NCBI RefSeq assembly: GCF_900109685.1
Contig: NZ_FOBB01000003.1
Span: forward strand, 434,001 to 498,000
DNA length: 64,000 bases
Origin: Chitinophaga rupis
GTDB taxonomy: Bacteria; Bacteroidota; Bacteroidia; Chitinophagales; Chitinophagaceae
Direction: 5' to 3'
In this document: piece by piece, positions 17,777 to 26,332 of the stretch
Layout: each line of letters begins with the position of its first letter
Position numbering within the stretch: position 1 is the first letter of the stretch
Notes under the pieces: generated by a model
Database searches by the model: none
Told to the model about the DNA's origin: nothing
Seen by the model: the letters and a program-made list of their open reading frames with translations, nothing else
Program-made: the position numbers and the translations under genes

Positions 17777-20239
17777 CTTAACGTCCCATTGTAATTCTCC
17801 TTTATCATCCACATCTAAATTCACCTGCATATTCTTTTGCAGGCTGCCTTCTATGATCATGCGGGAAAGGGGTTTGCGCAGGCGGCTGCGGATCACCTCT
17901 TTCAGCGGGCGGGCGCCGTATTGCGGAGAGTACCCCTGCGTGGCCAGCTGCTGCCTTGCAGCATCCGATACATTAAAACCGATCTGCTGCTGCTCCAGCA
18001 TCTGCAATAAATGTTTCAGGTGAATATCAAAGATCTTCACCACATTCTCCTGCTGAATAGGCCCGAACGGCACTATTTCCGTTAACCGGCCCAGGAACTC
18101 CGGCCTGAAATGACGGGCCATAATTTCCATGAGCTGCTGTGATGGCGGAATAACGCCATCCCGGAAAGATTGTGCAATTACATCGCTTCCTATATTAGAA
18201 GTGAAGAGGATCAGCGCATTGGAAAAATCGCCGGTCTTACCCAGGCGGTCATGCAGCTTCCCTTCATCCATGATCTGTAAAAAAATATCGAAAACAGAGG
18301 GGTGCGCCTTTTCAATTTCATCAAACAACACTACGGCATAGGGTTGCTGCCGTATCTTATTCACTAACAATCCGCCTTCTTCATAACCTACATAACCCGG
18401 AGGAGCACCATATAATAAGGCTGCAGAATGTTCTTCCTTAAACTCAGACATATCAAACCGGATCATGCAGCGCTCGTCCTGGAACAAGAAGTCTGCCAAA
18501 GATTTTGCAAGTTCTGTTTTACCGGTACCTGTAGGGCCCAGGAAAAAGAACGAGCCAATGGGCTGGCCCGGGCGGCTTAAACCTGAGCGGGATTCCAGGA
18601 TAGCTTCTGCCACGGTTTTGAGGGCATGGTCCTGTCCTACTACACGTTTGCGTAAATGGGCATCCATGTTCACCAGGCGTTCCCGCTCTTCGGACTGGAT
18701 CTTACCCAGGGGAATGCCGGTGGCTTCTGCAATAATGGTTGCCAGGTCCACAACAGTTACTTCATCCTGGTGGTTGGCTGCCAGCGTTTGCAGCTGTTGC
18801 AGCATATCCTGTAAGGTAGCATGCAGTTCCTGTGTATCGTCTATTTTATAAAGGTCTTTTTGATTGTGCAAGCGGCTGGTGAGTAAAGTGCTGAGCCGCT
18901 GTGTAAGCTGCTGATACAGCCATAACAGGTCCTGTTTGGCGGTATCTTTAGTTACATCTATATCCGTTAATTGCTGCTGCAGCTGCTGTAAGGTTTGCGC
19001 GCCGGTATCCTGCAGGGTGCGGATGGCGGCCATGGTACGATCCAGGAGGTTAATGGCGCTATCCGGCAGGCTGCGCTCTTTCAGGTAACGGCGTGAAAGG
19101 CGTATAGCCTCCAGCGTTACATCCGGACTGGTTTTTAAGCGATAGTATTCTTCGTAAGAAGGTATTACGGCCTGTATCATGCGATCTGCCAGGGCCTCAT
19201 CCGGCTCGGGCAGGGTAATGGTTTCAAAGCAGTGGCGTAACATACCATCCGGCTCTATAAGCTTGCGGAAACCTTCCGGTGTGCTGCTGCCAATAACAAT
19301 GATCTCCCCTTTACCCAGGGAAGCTTTCAGAATGTTGGCAATGCCTCCGCTGCCGGAACCCGGCTGCTTATCCAGCAGGGTATGCAGGTTATCTATAAAA
19401 AGTATATGCTTTCCCGTTTGTTTCAGCTGTTGAATGATCTGCAGCAGGCGGTCTTCCAGCTCATTCTTATACGCTGCGCCGGCAATAAAGGCGCCATAGT
19501 CCAGCGCATAAATTTCTGTTTGCTGTAAGCTTAGCGGCACCTGCTTTTGTACAATGGCGCGTGCCAGTCCATCTGCAACGGAGGTTTTACCTACCCCGCC
19601 TTCTCCTATAATAAGTATGCTGGACTTTCCTTTACGGGTAAGGATCTCCGTCATTATACGGATCTCCGCATCACGGCCGATCAGCGCATGTTTTTCTTCC
19701 AGGCGTTGGGGGTCGGTGAGGCGGTATACATATTTTAATGCTGCGGAACTTAGGGGTGTGCCGGCCTGACCGTTCACCGTGACCAGCTGTTTCGTTTTGC
19801 CGTTATTGTTATACCGGGCAAGCAGCTGCTCTCTTGTAAAGGGGAATGTTTTCAGCTGCTCAAAAGAAAAACCTACACCGGGTGTGCTGAGCGCTATCAA
19901 CAGGCTCCAGGCATCTGCGGCATCCAGGTTCTGCTCCAGGCGGATGGAATCTGCCTCCTGTAGTACGGCGGCTGCCTGGTCATCATCTTCCGGTTCATCC
20001 GGCAGGCGCGATGCTTTGGGATGGTTATCCAGCCGTACATCGGCCCACTCTTCCAGGTAATAGATATCTATATCCATGGCCTGCAGGGCGGCGGCGATGC
20101 CTACTTCCTTATGCAAACATGCTTTTAATAAATGTGCGGGCGTGTATTGTGCATGGCGGTATTCTTTCGCGATTGCCTGGGCAATGCGTATGGCTGCCTG
20201 CACCTCTGGAGTATATGTAGTGTATGTAGCCAGGGTCAT
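17774..20239 (-). CDS. tssH: T6SS sheath-recycling ATPase TssH (ClpV)
   Basis: An 821-aa AAA+ unfoldase of the ClpB/ClpV class that extracts TssB/TssC from contracted sheaths. The N-domain (~1-150) has two Clp-N-like repeats (TPAHLLKACL; AWSLLIALS). AAA domain 1 has Walker A GEGGVGKTS near residue 213 and a short middle insert (~400-470, glutamine-rich coiled coil). AAA domain 2 has Walker A GPTGTGKTE near 567 and VLFDEIEKAH. The middle insert is shorter than in ClpB and the locus is T6SS, so ClpV is preferred over ClpB. It opens the minus block and faces away from tssD2. Confidence 0.93.
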   Translation of the reverse strand: MTLATYTTYTPEVQAAIRIAQAIAKEYRHAQYTPAHLLKACLHKEVGIAAALQAMDIDIYYLEEWADVRLDNHPKASRLPDEPEDDDQAAAVLQEADSIRLEQNLDAADAWSLLIALSTPGVGFSFEQLKTFPFTREQLLARYNNNGKTKQLVTVNGQAGTPLSSAALKYVYRLTDPQRLEEKHALIGRDAEIRIMTEILTRKGKSSILIIGEGGVGKTSVADGLARAIVQKQVPLSLQQTEIYALDYGAFIAGAAYKNELEDRLLQIIQQLKQTGKHILFIDNLHTLLDKQPGSGSGGIANILKASLGKGEIIVIGSSTPEGFRKLIEPDGMLRHCFETITLPEPDEALADRMIQAVIPSYEEYYRLKTSPDVTLEAIRLSRRYLKERSLPDSAINLLDRTMAAIRTLQDTGAQTLQQLQQQLTDIDVTKDTAKQDLLWLYQQLTQRLSTLLTSRLHNQKDLYKIDDTQELHATLQDMLQQLQTLAANHQDEVTVVDLATIIAEATGIPLGKIQSEERERLVNMDAHLRKRVVGQDHALKTVAEAILESRSGLSRPGQPIGSFFFLGPTGTGKTELAKSLADFLFQDERCMIRFDMSEFKEEHSAALLYGAPPGYVGYEEGGLLVNKIRQQPYAVVLFDEIEKAHPSVFDIFLQIMDEGKLHDRLGKTGDFSNALILFTSNIGSDVIAQSFRDGVIPPSQQLMEIMARHFRPEFLGRLTEIVPFGPIQQENVVKIFDIHLKHLLQMLEQQQIGFNVSDAARQQLATQGYSPQYGARPLKEVIRSRLRKPLSRMIIEGSLQKNMQVNLDVDDKGELQWDVK

Positions 20240-21118
20240 TTGGGATGATTCTCGGTTTTTCTAAATGTTCCAGTTCGTATATCCATAGCCTGGGGGCCAA
20301 TGGTTTGGGTCAAAAAATTATGATACTTGTATCCTATATCGAAGCAATAAAGATACACTTTAAATGTATATAATAAATTTCCTACGCGGTGTAAGGGGCT
20401 GTGGTGGCTTGCAAACAACCAATCTCAACCGCACATTACAACAAACGATTTACATCATAACCGGTAATAAACGATTCATAAATAACTACTAATCAGTTTG
20501 GTGAATTAACAATTAATAAAAATAATAAATTCAATATTCATTTAATTTTATAATAAATACACACGTATAACTTTTTATGGAAGCCTGCAGGGTCATGTTA
20601 ATTTTATAAAAGAGGCTTATACAAGTCTGTTGCAAAGGTGCAATAATTTATTACATTCGTGGGCAACATATCTTTATTCAGAACAATTAAGATACTGTTT
20701 GTTAAAAATACCAAAAGCACGTAAACCATTACGCAGCCGGCAAACCGTGACACCGTTCATTAAAGGAACCTGTTATAAAAAATGATCTCATTTTAATAAT
20801 TAACCGCATATGTTGCTGCCTGATAGAGATTGGCAATATTTTGGATAGGCAACAGCAACCGGGAGAATTAATAACAGGCAGGCATTGAAAATGTATAAGA
20901 ATACCTATTTTCGTACCTGGAAGTTTGATGAACCTTGAAACTGTTTTAACCCAAATAAAATACGCCATGAGAAAAGCCTTACACCCAAAATAAATTGTGC
21001 TGTTGCAGCAGTGGTTATTGTTGTACGTTGACCAGGTTAACCGCATCACCAGCCCTGTATTAACAGCATCCACGGTTATTTAGCTTATTCATCTATTATC
21101 CAAAAAACAATTAACTAT
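20240..21118. other. 879-bp AT-rich region between divergent tssH and tssD2, no gene seen
   Basis: This is the longest empty stretch in the window and separates two divergent T6SS units, so it should hold both promoters and perhaps regulator sites. It is strongly AT-rich at 20420-20720. The only longer frame (20729-21073, minus) has a composition unlike a protein and no family pattern. No clear TTG / TAnnTTTG promoter, hairpin or RNA gene was found by eye. Confidence 0.6.
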
Positions 21119-21508
21119 ATGTCTTTTAAAGCAGTCATGCAATTAGACGGTGAAGAAATCAACGTACTGGATTGTCAGTTTTCCTTTGCACAAGGTATAG
21201 ATCATAATGGTAAACCTGCCTCCCGGCCTACCGGCGGACAGATCACCGTAACCCTGGAATCCGATGGCAGCACCGATCTGTTTGAATGGATGATCTCCAA
21301 CACAAAAACCAAAAGCGGCAGCATTGTATTTTACCGCCGTGATGCTTTATCCAAGCTCAAAGAATTAAAGTTCTCCGATGCTTATTGCGTAAACTATGAA
21401 GAACGCTTCCAGGCCAGCGGCGATCACCCCATGCAGGTACAGATCACTATTTCAGCGAAGGAAGTGAAGCTGAACAGCAGCTCTTTTCAGAATCCGTGGC
21501 CGGTGTAG
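21119..21508 (+). CDS. tssD: T6SS tube protein TssD (Hcp), copy 2, effector-linked
   Basis: A second 129-aa Hcp of the same length and pattern as the one at 5373 (MSFK, TDLFEWMISN, GSIVFYRRD, ITISAKEV) but only moderately similar, so the two diverged long ago. It starts the plus-strand block followed by the lysozyme-like gene after 74 bp. Hcp rings can act as chaperone and carrier for small effectors in their lumen; this linked copy could be dedicated to the downstream protein (inference). Confidence 0.92.
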   Translation: MSFKAVMQLDGEEINVLDCQFSFAQGIDHNGKPASRPTGGQITVTLESDGSTDLFEWMISNTKTKSGSIVFYRRDALSKLKELKFSDAYCVNYEERFQASGDHPMQVQITISAKEVKLNSSSFQNPWPV

Positions 21509-21582
21509 GGACATGAGCAGTGTAAAAACTATTTGGCCGGTCTCCTAATGGGATTGGCCTTAATATATTAACAGATCAACGT

Positions 21583-22323
21583 ATGGCAGGCGCTATTACA
21601 CCTACTGATCAGGAATATGTTCAACTGTTTGACACCTGTAAGATCAAAACGGAAAAGCTGAGCGAAGTAAATACCGTTGTTAACAAGATGTCTAACAATC
21701 AACGGCGGTATGAGTATATTTCACTGGCCATTAAGTACGGGATCCGGTATGCAGACTATTATATGTATGAAAGATCAGGATCCTGTTATTTTTTTGATAC
21801 CCGTTATGATACCTCCCTCCACCCGGCACTCCGGCATTATATGACGGCTGCACCAGTGCTCACGGAAGGTTCATCCGGCGCACAGATCCCCTGGTACTTT
21901 ATTGCCTGTATCCATTATACAGAAACCGGTGGCAACTTTAATAAGCATTTACATAACGGAGATCCGTTAACAGGGTATACTACCCATGTGCCTAAAAAGC
22001 GGCCGCAAATAGGCCATGCTCCACCGTTTGAGTTTGAAGAAAGCGCAGTAGATGCTATTAAAATGATGAAGATCGACCAGGAAACCTCCTGGACCCTCCC
22101 CAAGATCTTGAGATGGCTGGAAAAGTATAACGGTATTGGTTATTACACGTATCACAATAAAATGCTGACACCTTATTTGTGGAGTTATTCTAACCACTAT
22201 ACAAAAGGTAAATACGGTTCTGACGGTAAGTTTGATGCGAACCTGGTATCCAAACAACCAGGTTGCGCGGTATTACTGAAACGGATGGAGGAAACCGGCG
22301 CCATTAAAATTACACGCACATAA
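21583..22323 (+). CDS. Lysozyme-like protein without signal peptide, candidate T6SS effector
   Basis: A 246-aa protein with no signal peptide or membrane helix. The core (about 100-235) looks like a lysozyme-family muramidase. It has IPWYFIACIHYTETGGNFN with Glu114 as the likely catalytic acid (compare SLT/goose-lysozyme ESxxN), then a GDPLTGYTTHVPKKRP loop, a WLEKYNGIGYYTYH helix and LTPYLWSYSNHYTKGKY. A wall-cutting enzyme made without a Sec signal, between hcp and vgrG and before a lipoprotein, fits an anti-bacterial effector that reaches a neighbour's periplasm through T6SS. Substrate bond and export are inferred. A phage-derived endolysin is the alternative, but no phage genes are nearby. 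Confidence 0.72.
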   Translation: MAGAITPTDQEYVQLFDTCKIKTEKLSEVNTVVNKMSNNQRRYEYISLAIKYGIRYADYYMYERSGSCYFFDTRYDTSLHPALRHYMTAAPVLTEGSSGAQIPWYFIACIHYTETGGNFNKHLHNGDPLTGYTTHVPKKRPQIGHAPPFEFEESAVDAIKMMKIDQETSWTLPKILRWLEKYNGIGYYTYHNKMLTPYLWSYSNHYTKGKYGSDGKFDANLVSKQPGCAVLLKRMEETGAIKITRT

Positions 22324-22335
22324 ACATTAGTTACT

Positions 22336-22923
22336 GTGAATACACAATTGCTCAGATATATATTGGTACTAGGTATTGCTTCGCTCAGCGTGGGCGCCTG
22401 TAATGCTTCTAATGGCTCTGCTGCAACAGCCGACAGTACCGCACTGGCAGCTACTGCTCCACCGGTTACCGACACCGTTGCTACTGCGGCAGACTACCCT
22501 ACCCTGCAAACTTTCTGGCCTTCTTTTCAAAAGGCAGTGAAAGATCACGACAACAGCAAGTTAATTACACTTACACATTTTCCGCTGCAGGGCGTTTCGC
22601 CTTTCATCAGCAATAATGCTGATGCTGACACGGCAAAGTTCATTGCCGCCTTACCGGATATCTTAGGAAAAGCGCCCCGTACACAAGTGCTGGAAACGCC
22701 TGCTGACAGCCTGTTAGCCATTGACCCAAAAGAATTTGGTGAGCAGATCACCGGCGGCAACGCATTACTACCCATCATAGACAAGGATTCAAAAATATAT
22801 ATATCCTACGCACAGTGGGCAGAAAATGAAAACAAGGAAACAAACCAGGCCCTCATTTTCGCAAAAATTAAAGGCAGCTATAAGTTATGTGCAGTTGCCT
22901 GGAGAGGTACTATTGTCGATTAA
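22336..22923 (+). CDS. Periplasmic lipoprotein, candidate immunity protein (alternative: TssQ)
   Basis: A 195-aa protein starting at GTG 22336, 12 bp after the lysozyme-like gene. It has a signal peptide with lipobox SVGAC (Cys22), then a low-complexity Ala/Thr/Asp linker (~25-50) and a compact domain with FWPSFQKAVKDHD and FAKIKGSYKLCAVAW. A periplasm-facing lipoprotein translated right after a wall-degrading effector is the classic arrangement for an immunity protein protecting kin. Another reading is TssQ, the small lipoprotein of T6SSiii, which is otherwise unassigned here; the position argues for immunity. No family was recognised. Confidence 0.62.
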   Translation: MNTQLLRYILVLGIASLSVGACNASNGSAATADSTALAATAPPVTDTVATAADYPTLQTFWPSFQKAVKDHDNSKLITLTHFPLQGVSPFISNNADADTAKFIAALPDILGKAPRTQVLETPADSLLAIDPKEFGEQITGGNALLPIIDKDSKIYISYAQWAENENKETNQALIFAKIKGSYKLCAVAWRGTIVD

Positions 22924-22971
22924 TATGAATTAACTATTCAAACAATTTCTTTGATCCAATAAATTTTGCAT

Positions 22972-24825
22972 ATGGCACTTCAAACCCGCACCCAGATCAC
23001 CATCAGCGGACAAGCAGAAACGGCAATCAGAGATTTTCACCGCTTGCAGCTTACACAAAGCGTAAATGGCCATCATTACTTTGAACTGGTGGTTGATCCG
23101 GCCAGCTTGTTCGGTATGGAGAGCGATGCCATTTCCAAAACAAAAGCGCTCATTGGTCAACCCATTAACATCAGCATAGAACAGGATTTCTCTGGCAAAG
23201 GCGGCAACCCGCTGCTGTTTAAAGGCATTGTTACTAATATTGCTACCGGCAAACGTGGTGGTGTTGCACAAGCCGAATGTATAATACGCGGTTATAGTCC
23301 TACCATTCTGCTGGATGACGAGCCGCATATTGAAGCATACGAAGAAAAATCACTGTCTGATATAGTGAATAATTTGTTGGGGCAGTATGGCCGCGCTGGC
23401 ATAAAAGCCAATGTGAAACCCGTACACACCACACCCATTCCCTACATTGTACAGTATAAGGAAAATACTTACCGTTTTCTGCAACGCCTGGCCAACCGCT
23501 TTGGCGAATGGTTCTATTATAACGGTACGGAGCTGGTATTTGGCCAGGCGGCTGCCGGTGCATCGCTGCTGCTGAGCTATGGTGTGGACCTTTCCTCTTA
23601 TTCCATAGAGCTGAATACCCTGCCTACCAACAGCCGTTACGTAGGCCTGGATTATTATAAAGACAGCCTGGTAGAAAATAGTACCAATGCACATAGTATT
23701 AACGGTAACGATTATACGCAGCATCTAACCAAAGTAAGTGATTCCATCTTTACCAAACAGGCTACTTATAAGATCAATGAAGCCTTGGGACGGCAGTCTG
23801 ATAAAGAGATTGAATACATTACCAAGCTATCCAAGAAAAACAAGGTAGCAGGCATGGTGCTGTTAAAAGGTTTTAGTGATAATACCGGCTTACAGGTAGG
23901 TAATACGGTAGAAGTAAAAGAAGCATTTATACAGGACCAGAACCGCGGTAAATATGTAGTAACTTCTGTTACCCATTTTTGCACCGGCAATGGTAATTAC
24001 GAAAATGATTTTACTGCTATCCCTGAAGAAGTGGCTGCGCCGCTGGTACGGATGGATAACCATCCTTTCTGTGAAGCACAATCTGCTACGGTACTGGAAA
24101 ACAACGACCCCGAAGGGCTGGGACGTATCAGGGCCCGTTTCCGCTGGCAGCAAACCGGTCAAACACCCTGGATCCGCGTAATATCGGCTTCCGGTGGTGG
24201 CGATAAAGGCCTTTTTATAATACCCGAAAAAGGTGAGGAAGTAATTATAGATTTTGAAGGCGGCAATCCTGAACTGCCCTTTGTAATAGGTACCACTTAT
24301 AATGGTAAAGCCAAGAGCAGCTTTGGTAATTCCGGTAATGATGTGAAAGCGCTGAAAACCCGCAGCGGCAACATTATTAAGCTGGACGATGCTACCGGCA
24401 GTATCTCTGTTACCGATAAAAACGGCAGTACAATGGCCATGGATGGTTCCGGTAATATCACTGTACAGTCCCAAACATTGGTAACTGTTAAAACAGATGA
24501 TAAGATCGTGGTGGATGCACCCAATAAAATAGAGTTCCTTTCAAAAGAAATACATATCAAAGGTTCCGAAAAAGTGATCATAGGGGAAGGTGCGGCTAAA
24601 ATAACGGTGGATAATACCGCTAATAAAATTACATCCGCGGCTGATATGATCAAGGCTACAGCCGATACCCTTCATGAACTGATATGCAGCGCTAATATGA
24701 AGCTAACTGCAGATCATTGTGAAGCAAAAGGCAATACCAAAATGGACATTACCAGCACCGCTATAAAAATGGCCGGCAGTGCAACAGCTGATATTAATGG
24801 AGGAGCATTGAATCTTAACTGCTAA
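22972..24825 (+). CDS. tssI: T6SS spike protein VgrG (TssI)
   Basis: A 617-aa VgrG. The trimeric spike tips the Hcp tube. Domains in order are a gp27-like head (~1-370, with YKENTYRFLQRLANRFGEWFYY split across 160-180), a gp5-like OB fold (~375-460, with NNDPEGLGRIRARFRWQ and PEKGEEVIIDFEGG), and a repeating beta-helix needle to the end (DGSGNITVQSQ, KITVDNTANKI). It ends at LNLNC with no C-terminal effector extension. The ATG at 22972 is used; a TTG at 22966 is two codons earlier. The following gene begins one base after its stop. Confidence 0.94.
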   Translation: MALQTRTQITISGQAETAIRDFHRLQLTQSVNGHHYFELVVDPASLFGMESDAISKTKALIGQPINISIEQDFSGKGGNPLLFKGIVTNIATGKRGGVAQAECIIRGYSPTILLDDEPHIEAYEEKSLSDIVNNLLGQYGRAGIKANVKPVHTTPIPYIVQYKENTYRFLQRLANRFGEWFYYNGTELVFGQAAAGASLLLSYGVDLSSYSIELNTLPTNSRYVGLDYYKDSLVENSTNAHSINGNDYTQHLTKVSDSIFTKQATYKINEALGRQSDKEIEYITKLSKKNKVAGMVLLKGFSDNTGLQVGNTVEVKEAFIQDQNRGKYVVTSVTHFCTGNGNYENDFTAIPEEVAAPLVRMDNHPFCEAQSATVLENNDPEGLGRIRARFRWQQTGQTPWIRVISASGGGDKGLFIIPEKGEEVIIDFEGGNPELPFVIGTTYNGKAKSSFGNSGNDVKALKTRSGNIIKLDDATGSISVTDKNGSTMAMDGSGNITVQSQTLVTVKTDDKIVVDAPNKIEFLSKEIHIKGSEKVIIGEGAAKITVDNTANKITSAADMIKATADTLHELICSANMKLTADHCEAKGNTKMDITSTAIKMAGSATADINGGALNLNC

Positions 24826-24826
24826 C

Positions 24827-26206
24827 ATGAACGAACACAATCCCATAGCATTTGAGCTGAACAAGATACAGCACGCATGGCTGAAAGAGGTGGCTAAAAA
24901 CCCGCAGCTGCGCGTAGTGAGGTTGGTTATTAAACCAGAAGAAGCCCGCGTGTACGAAGGTTTCTGCAAACTGGAATCATCGCCGTACGGGCAAATGCCG
25001 GAAGTGTTTGTAACCCACCTCACCAATTTTGAAGATGAGGATACTTTTAGCGCAGCCATTATAAAAGACTGGCTGGAAACTTTTGATAACAGCGCCGCCC
25101 TGATGGAAGAGCTGCAAAAAAGAAATGCTGCTTTTACCTGGAACCCCAAAGCCTATCAACAGGCTTTGGAGCACGGCAATGGCCAACCGCTGGACGATAC
25201 GCTGCTGCGCATGCTGAATGATTTTAGACAGGCCCTGCCCAGGGAGGAAGCGGATAAGCAGCTGGTGCTGGCTGTGCTGCCCAGGCAGGTAAGCCATATG
25301 CGCGGCCTGAAGAACTGGCTCACCAATATGCTGAAAAAAGGCATACCTGCAGGTGTAAAACTGCTAATGTTTGACCATGTGGGCAATGAACAATTAGCGA
25401 TCCATGAACGGCTGTTTCCCGGACAAATGCACTCCATGCATGTGCCCCTTGAGCTGCAAAATGCCATACAAAAGCTGGCCAAAAGCGGTAATCCCAACGA
25501 TCCTGAAATAGCGCTGCGCCGCTGCATGTTTGAAATGGGCGATGCACTGAAGGCAAAAGATATTAAACGTCTGCATGAGTGGGGGCAAAAAGCGCTGGAT
25601 TATACGCAAAAAAGTGGCAACAAAGGGTTGTTTGCCACCGCACATATCATGTATGCCGGTATGCTGTTCTACTTTAAACGCGATCCCCAATTACCCATAT
25701 TATTAGAGCGTGGTATGCGCATTTCCAAACAGGGCATGCAACAGGGCGATGTTGCCTGCCTGCCTTTAATGGTGCAGTTTTACGGCTACCATGGCGCCTA
25801 TGCGCAAATACGCAAGAACTTTGATGAGGCCATTGAATGGTTCATTAAACAGGCTAAGCTGGCCCAGGAACACCAGTTTAACCAGCAGGCTATGAACGGC
25901 TGGTACCAGGCAGCAGAGCTATGCCGCCGCAAAAATACCGGCCGTTATTACATGGTGCTGGAAGAAGCTTACCTGGCAGGTTTAAGCCTGCAGGATGAGG
26001 AGATCAGCACCTCCGTATACATTTACCTGCTGCGGGATTACTATGACTATGTACACAATAAAAAGATCCAGGATACCATTCAGAAAATTGATGAAAAAAT
26101 GGGCCGCCTGTTTGGCGATAACTGGAAGGAGGAAGTAGACCGCATCCGCAAAACCCGCGCACCTTTAATGATGCCCCCGCAAACAATGGATATGGAGGAG
26201 GCGTAA
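24827..26206 (+). CDS. Helical-repeat protein downstream of vgrG, candidate effector adaptor
   Basis: A 459-aa protein not recognised as a named family. The N-terminal ~230 residues are mixed alpha/beta (IKPEEARVYEGFCKLES; VLPRQVSHMRGLKNWL). The rest is made of helical hairpins resembling tetratricopeptide repeats (CMFEMGDALKAKDIKRLHEW; NFDEAIEWFIKQAKLAQEH; NGWYQAAELCRRKNTGRYY). It has no signal peptide. Its ATG is one base past the vgrG stop, so translation is probably coupled. Adaptors such as Tap/TEC load effectors onto VgrG and are encoded beside it; this protein could do that, though it does not resemble those families. No PAAR or further effector follows. Confidence 0.7.
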   Translation: MNEHNPIAFELNKIQHAWLKEVAKNPQLRVVRLVIKPEEARVYEGFCKLESSPYGQMPEVFVTHLTNFEDEDTFSAAIIKDWLETFDNSAALMEELQKRNAAFTWNPKAYQQALEHGNGQPLDDTLLRMLNDFRQALPREEADKQLVLAVLPRQVSHMRGLKNWLTNMLKKGIPAGVKLLMFDHVGNEQLAIHERLFPGQMHSMHVPLELQNAIQKLAKSGNPNDPEIALRRCMFEMGDALKAKDIKRLHEWGQKALDYTQKSGNKGLFATAHIMYAGMLFYFKRDPQLPILLERGMRISKQGMQQGDVACLPLMVQFYGYHGAYAQIRKNFDEAIEWFIKQAKLAQEHQFNQQAMNGWYQAAELCRRKNTGRYYMVLEEAYLAGLSLQDEEISTSVYIYLLRDYYDYVHNKKIQDTIQKIDEKMGRLFGDNWKEEVDRIRKTRAPLMMPPQTMDMEEA

Positions 26207-26332
26207 GCATTGAATTTCAACCCCTAAATCAGCTGCATCCCCATTGCAAAAAATAATTTCCTACTAATCCTGTAGACTAATAGGATTATTCCCTATATTT
26301 GCCTCACCAACCAACTTAAAAACATTTAGCTT

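Noticed and set aside
17774..20239. General chaperone ClpB
   Set aside because: The middle coiled coil is short and the gene is co-oriented with tssB and tssC, both pointing to ClpV.
20729..21073. 114-aa minus-strand gene in the tssH-tssD2 gap
   Set aside because: Composition (many Cys, Ile, His without pattern) and lack of any family suggest chance; the region is AT-rich non-coding.
5373..26206. Contractile injection system of the extracellular (eCIS) or phage-tail type
   Set aside because: ClpV, TssK, TssN, TssO and Hcp rings of T6SSiii type are present, and no tape measure or tail-fibre gene exists.
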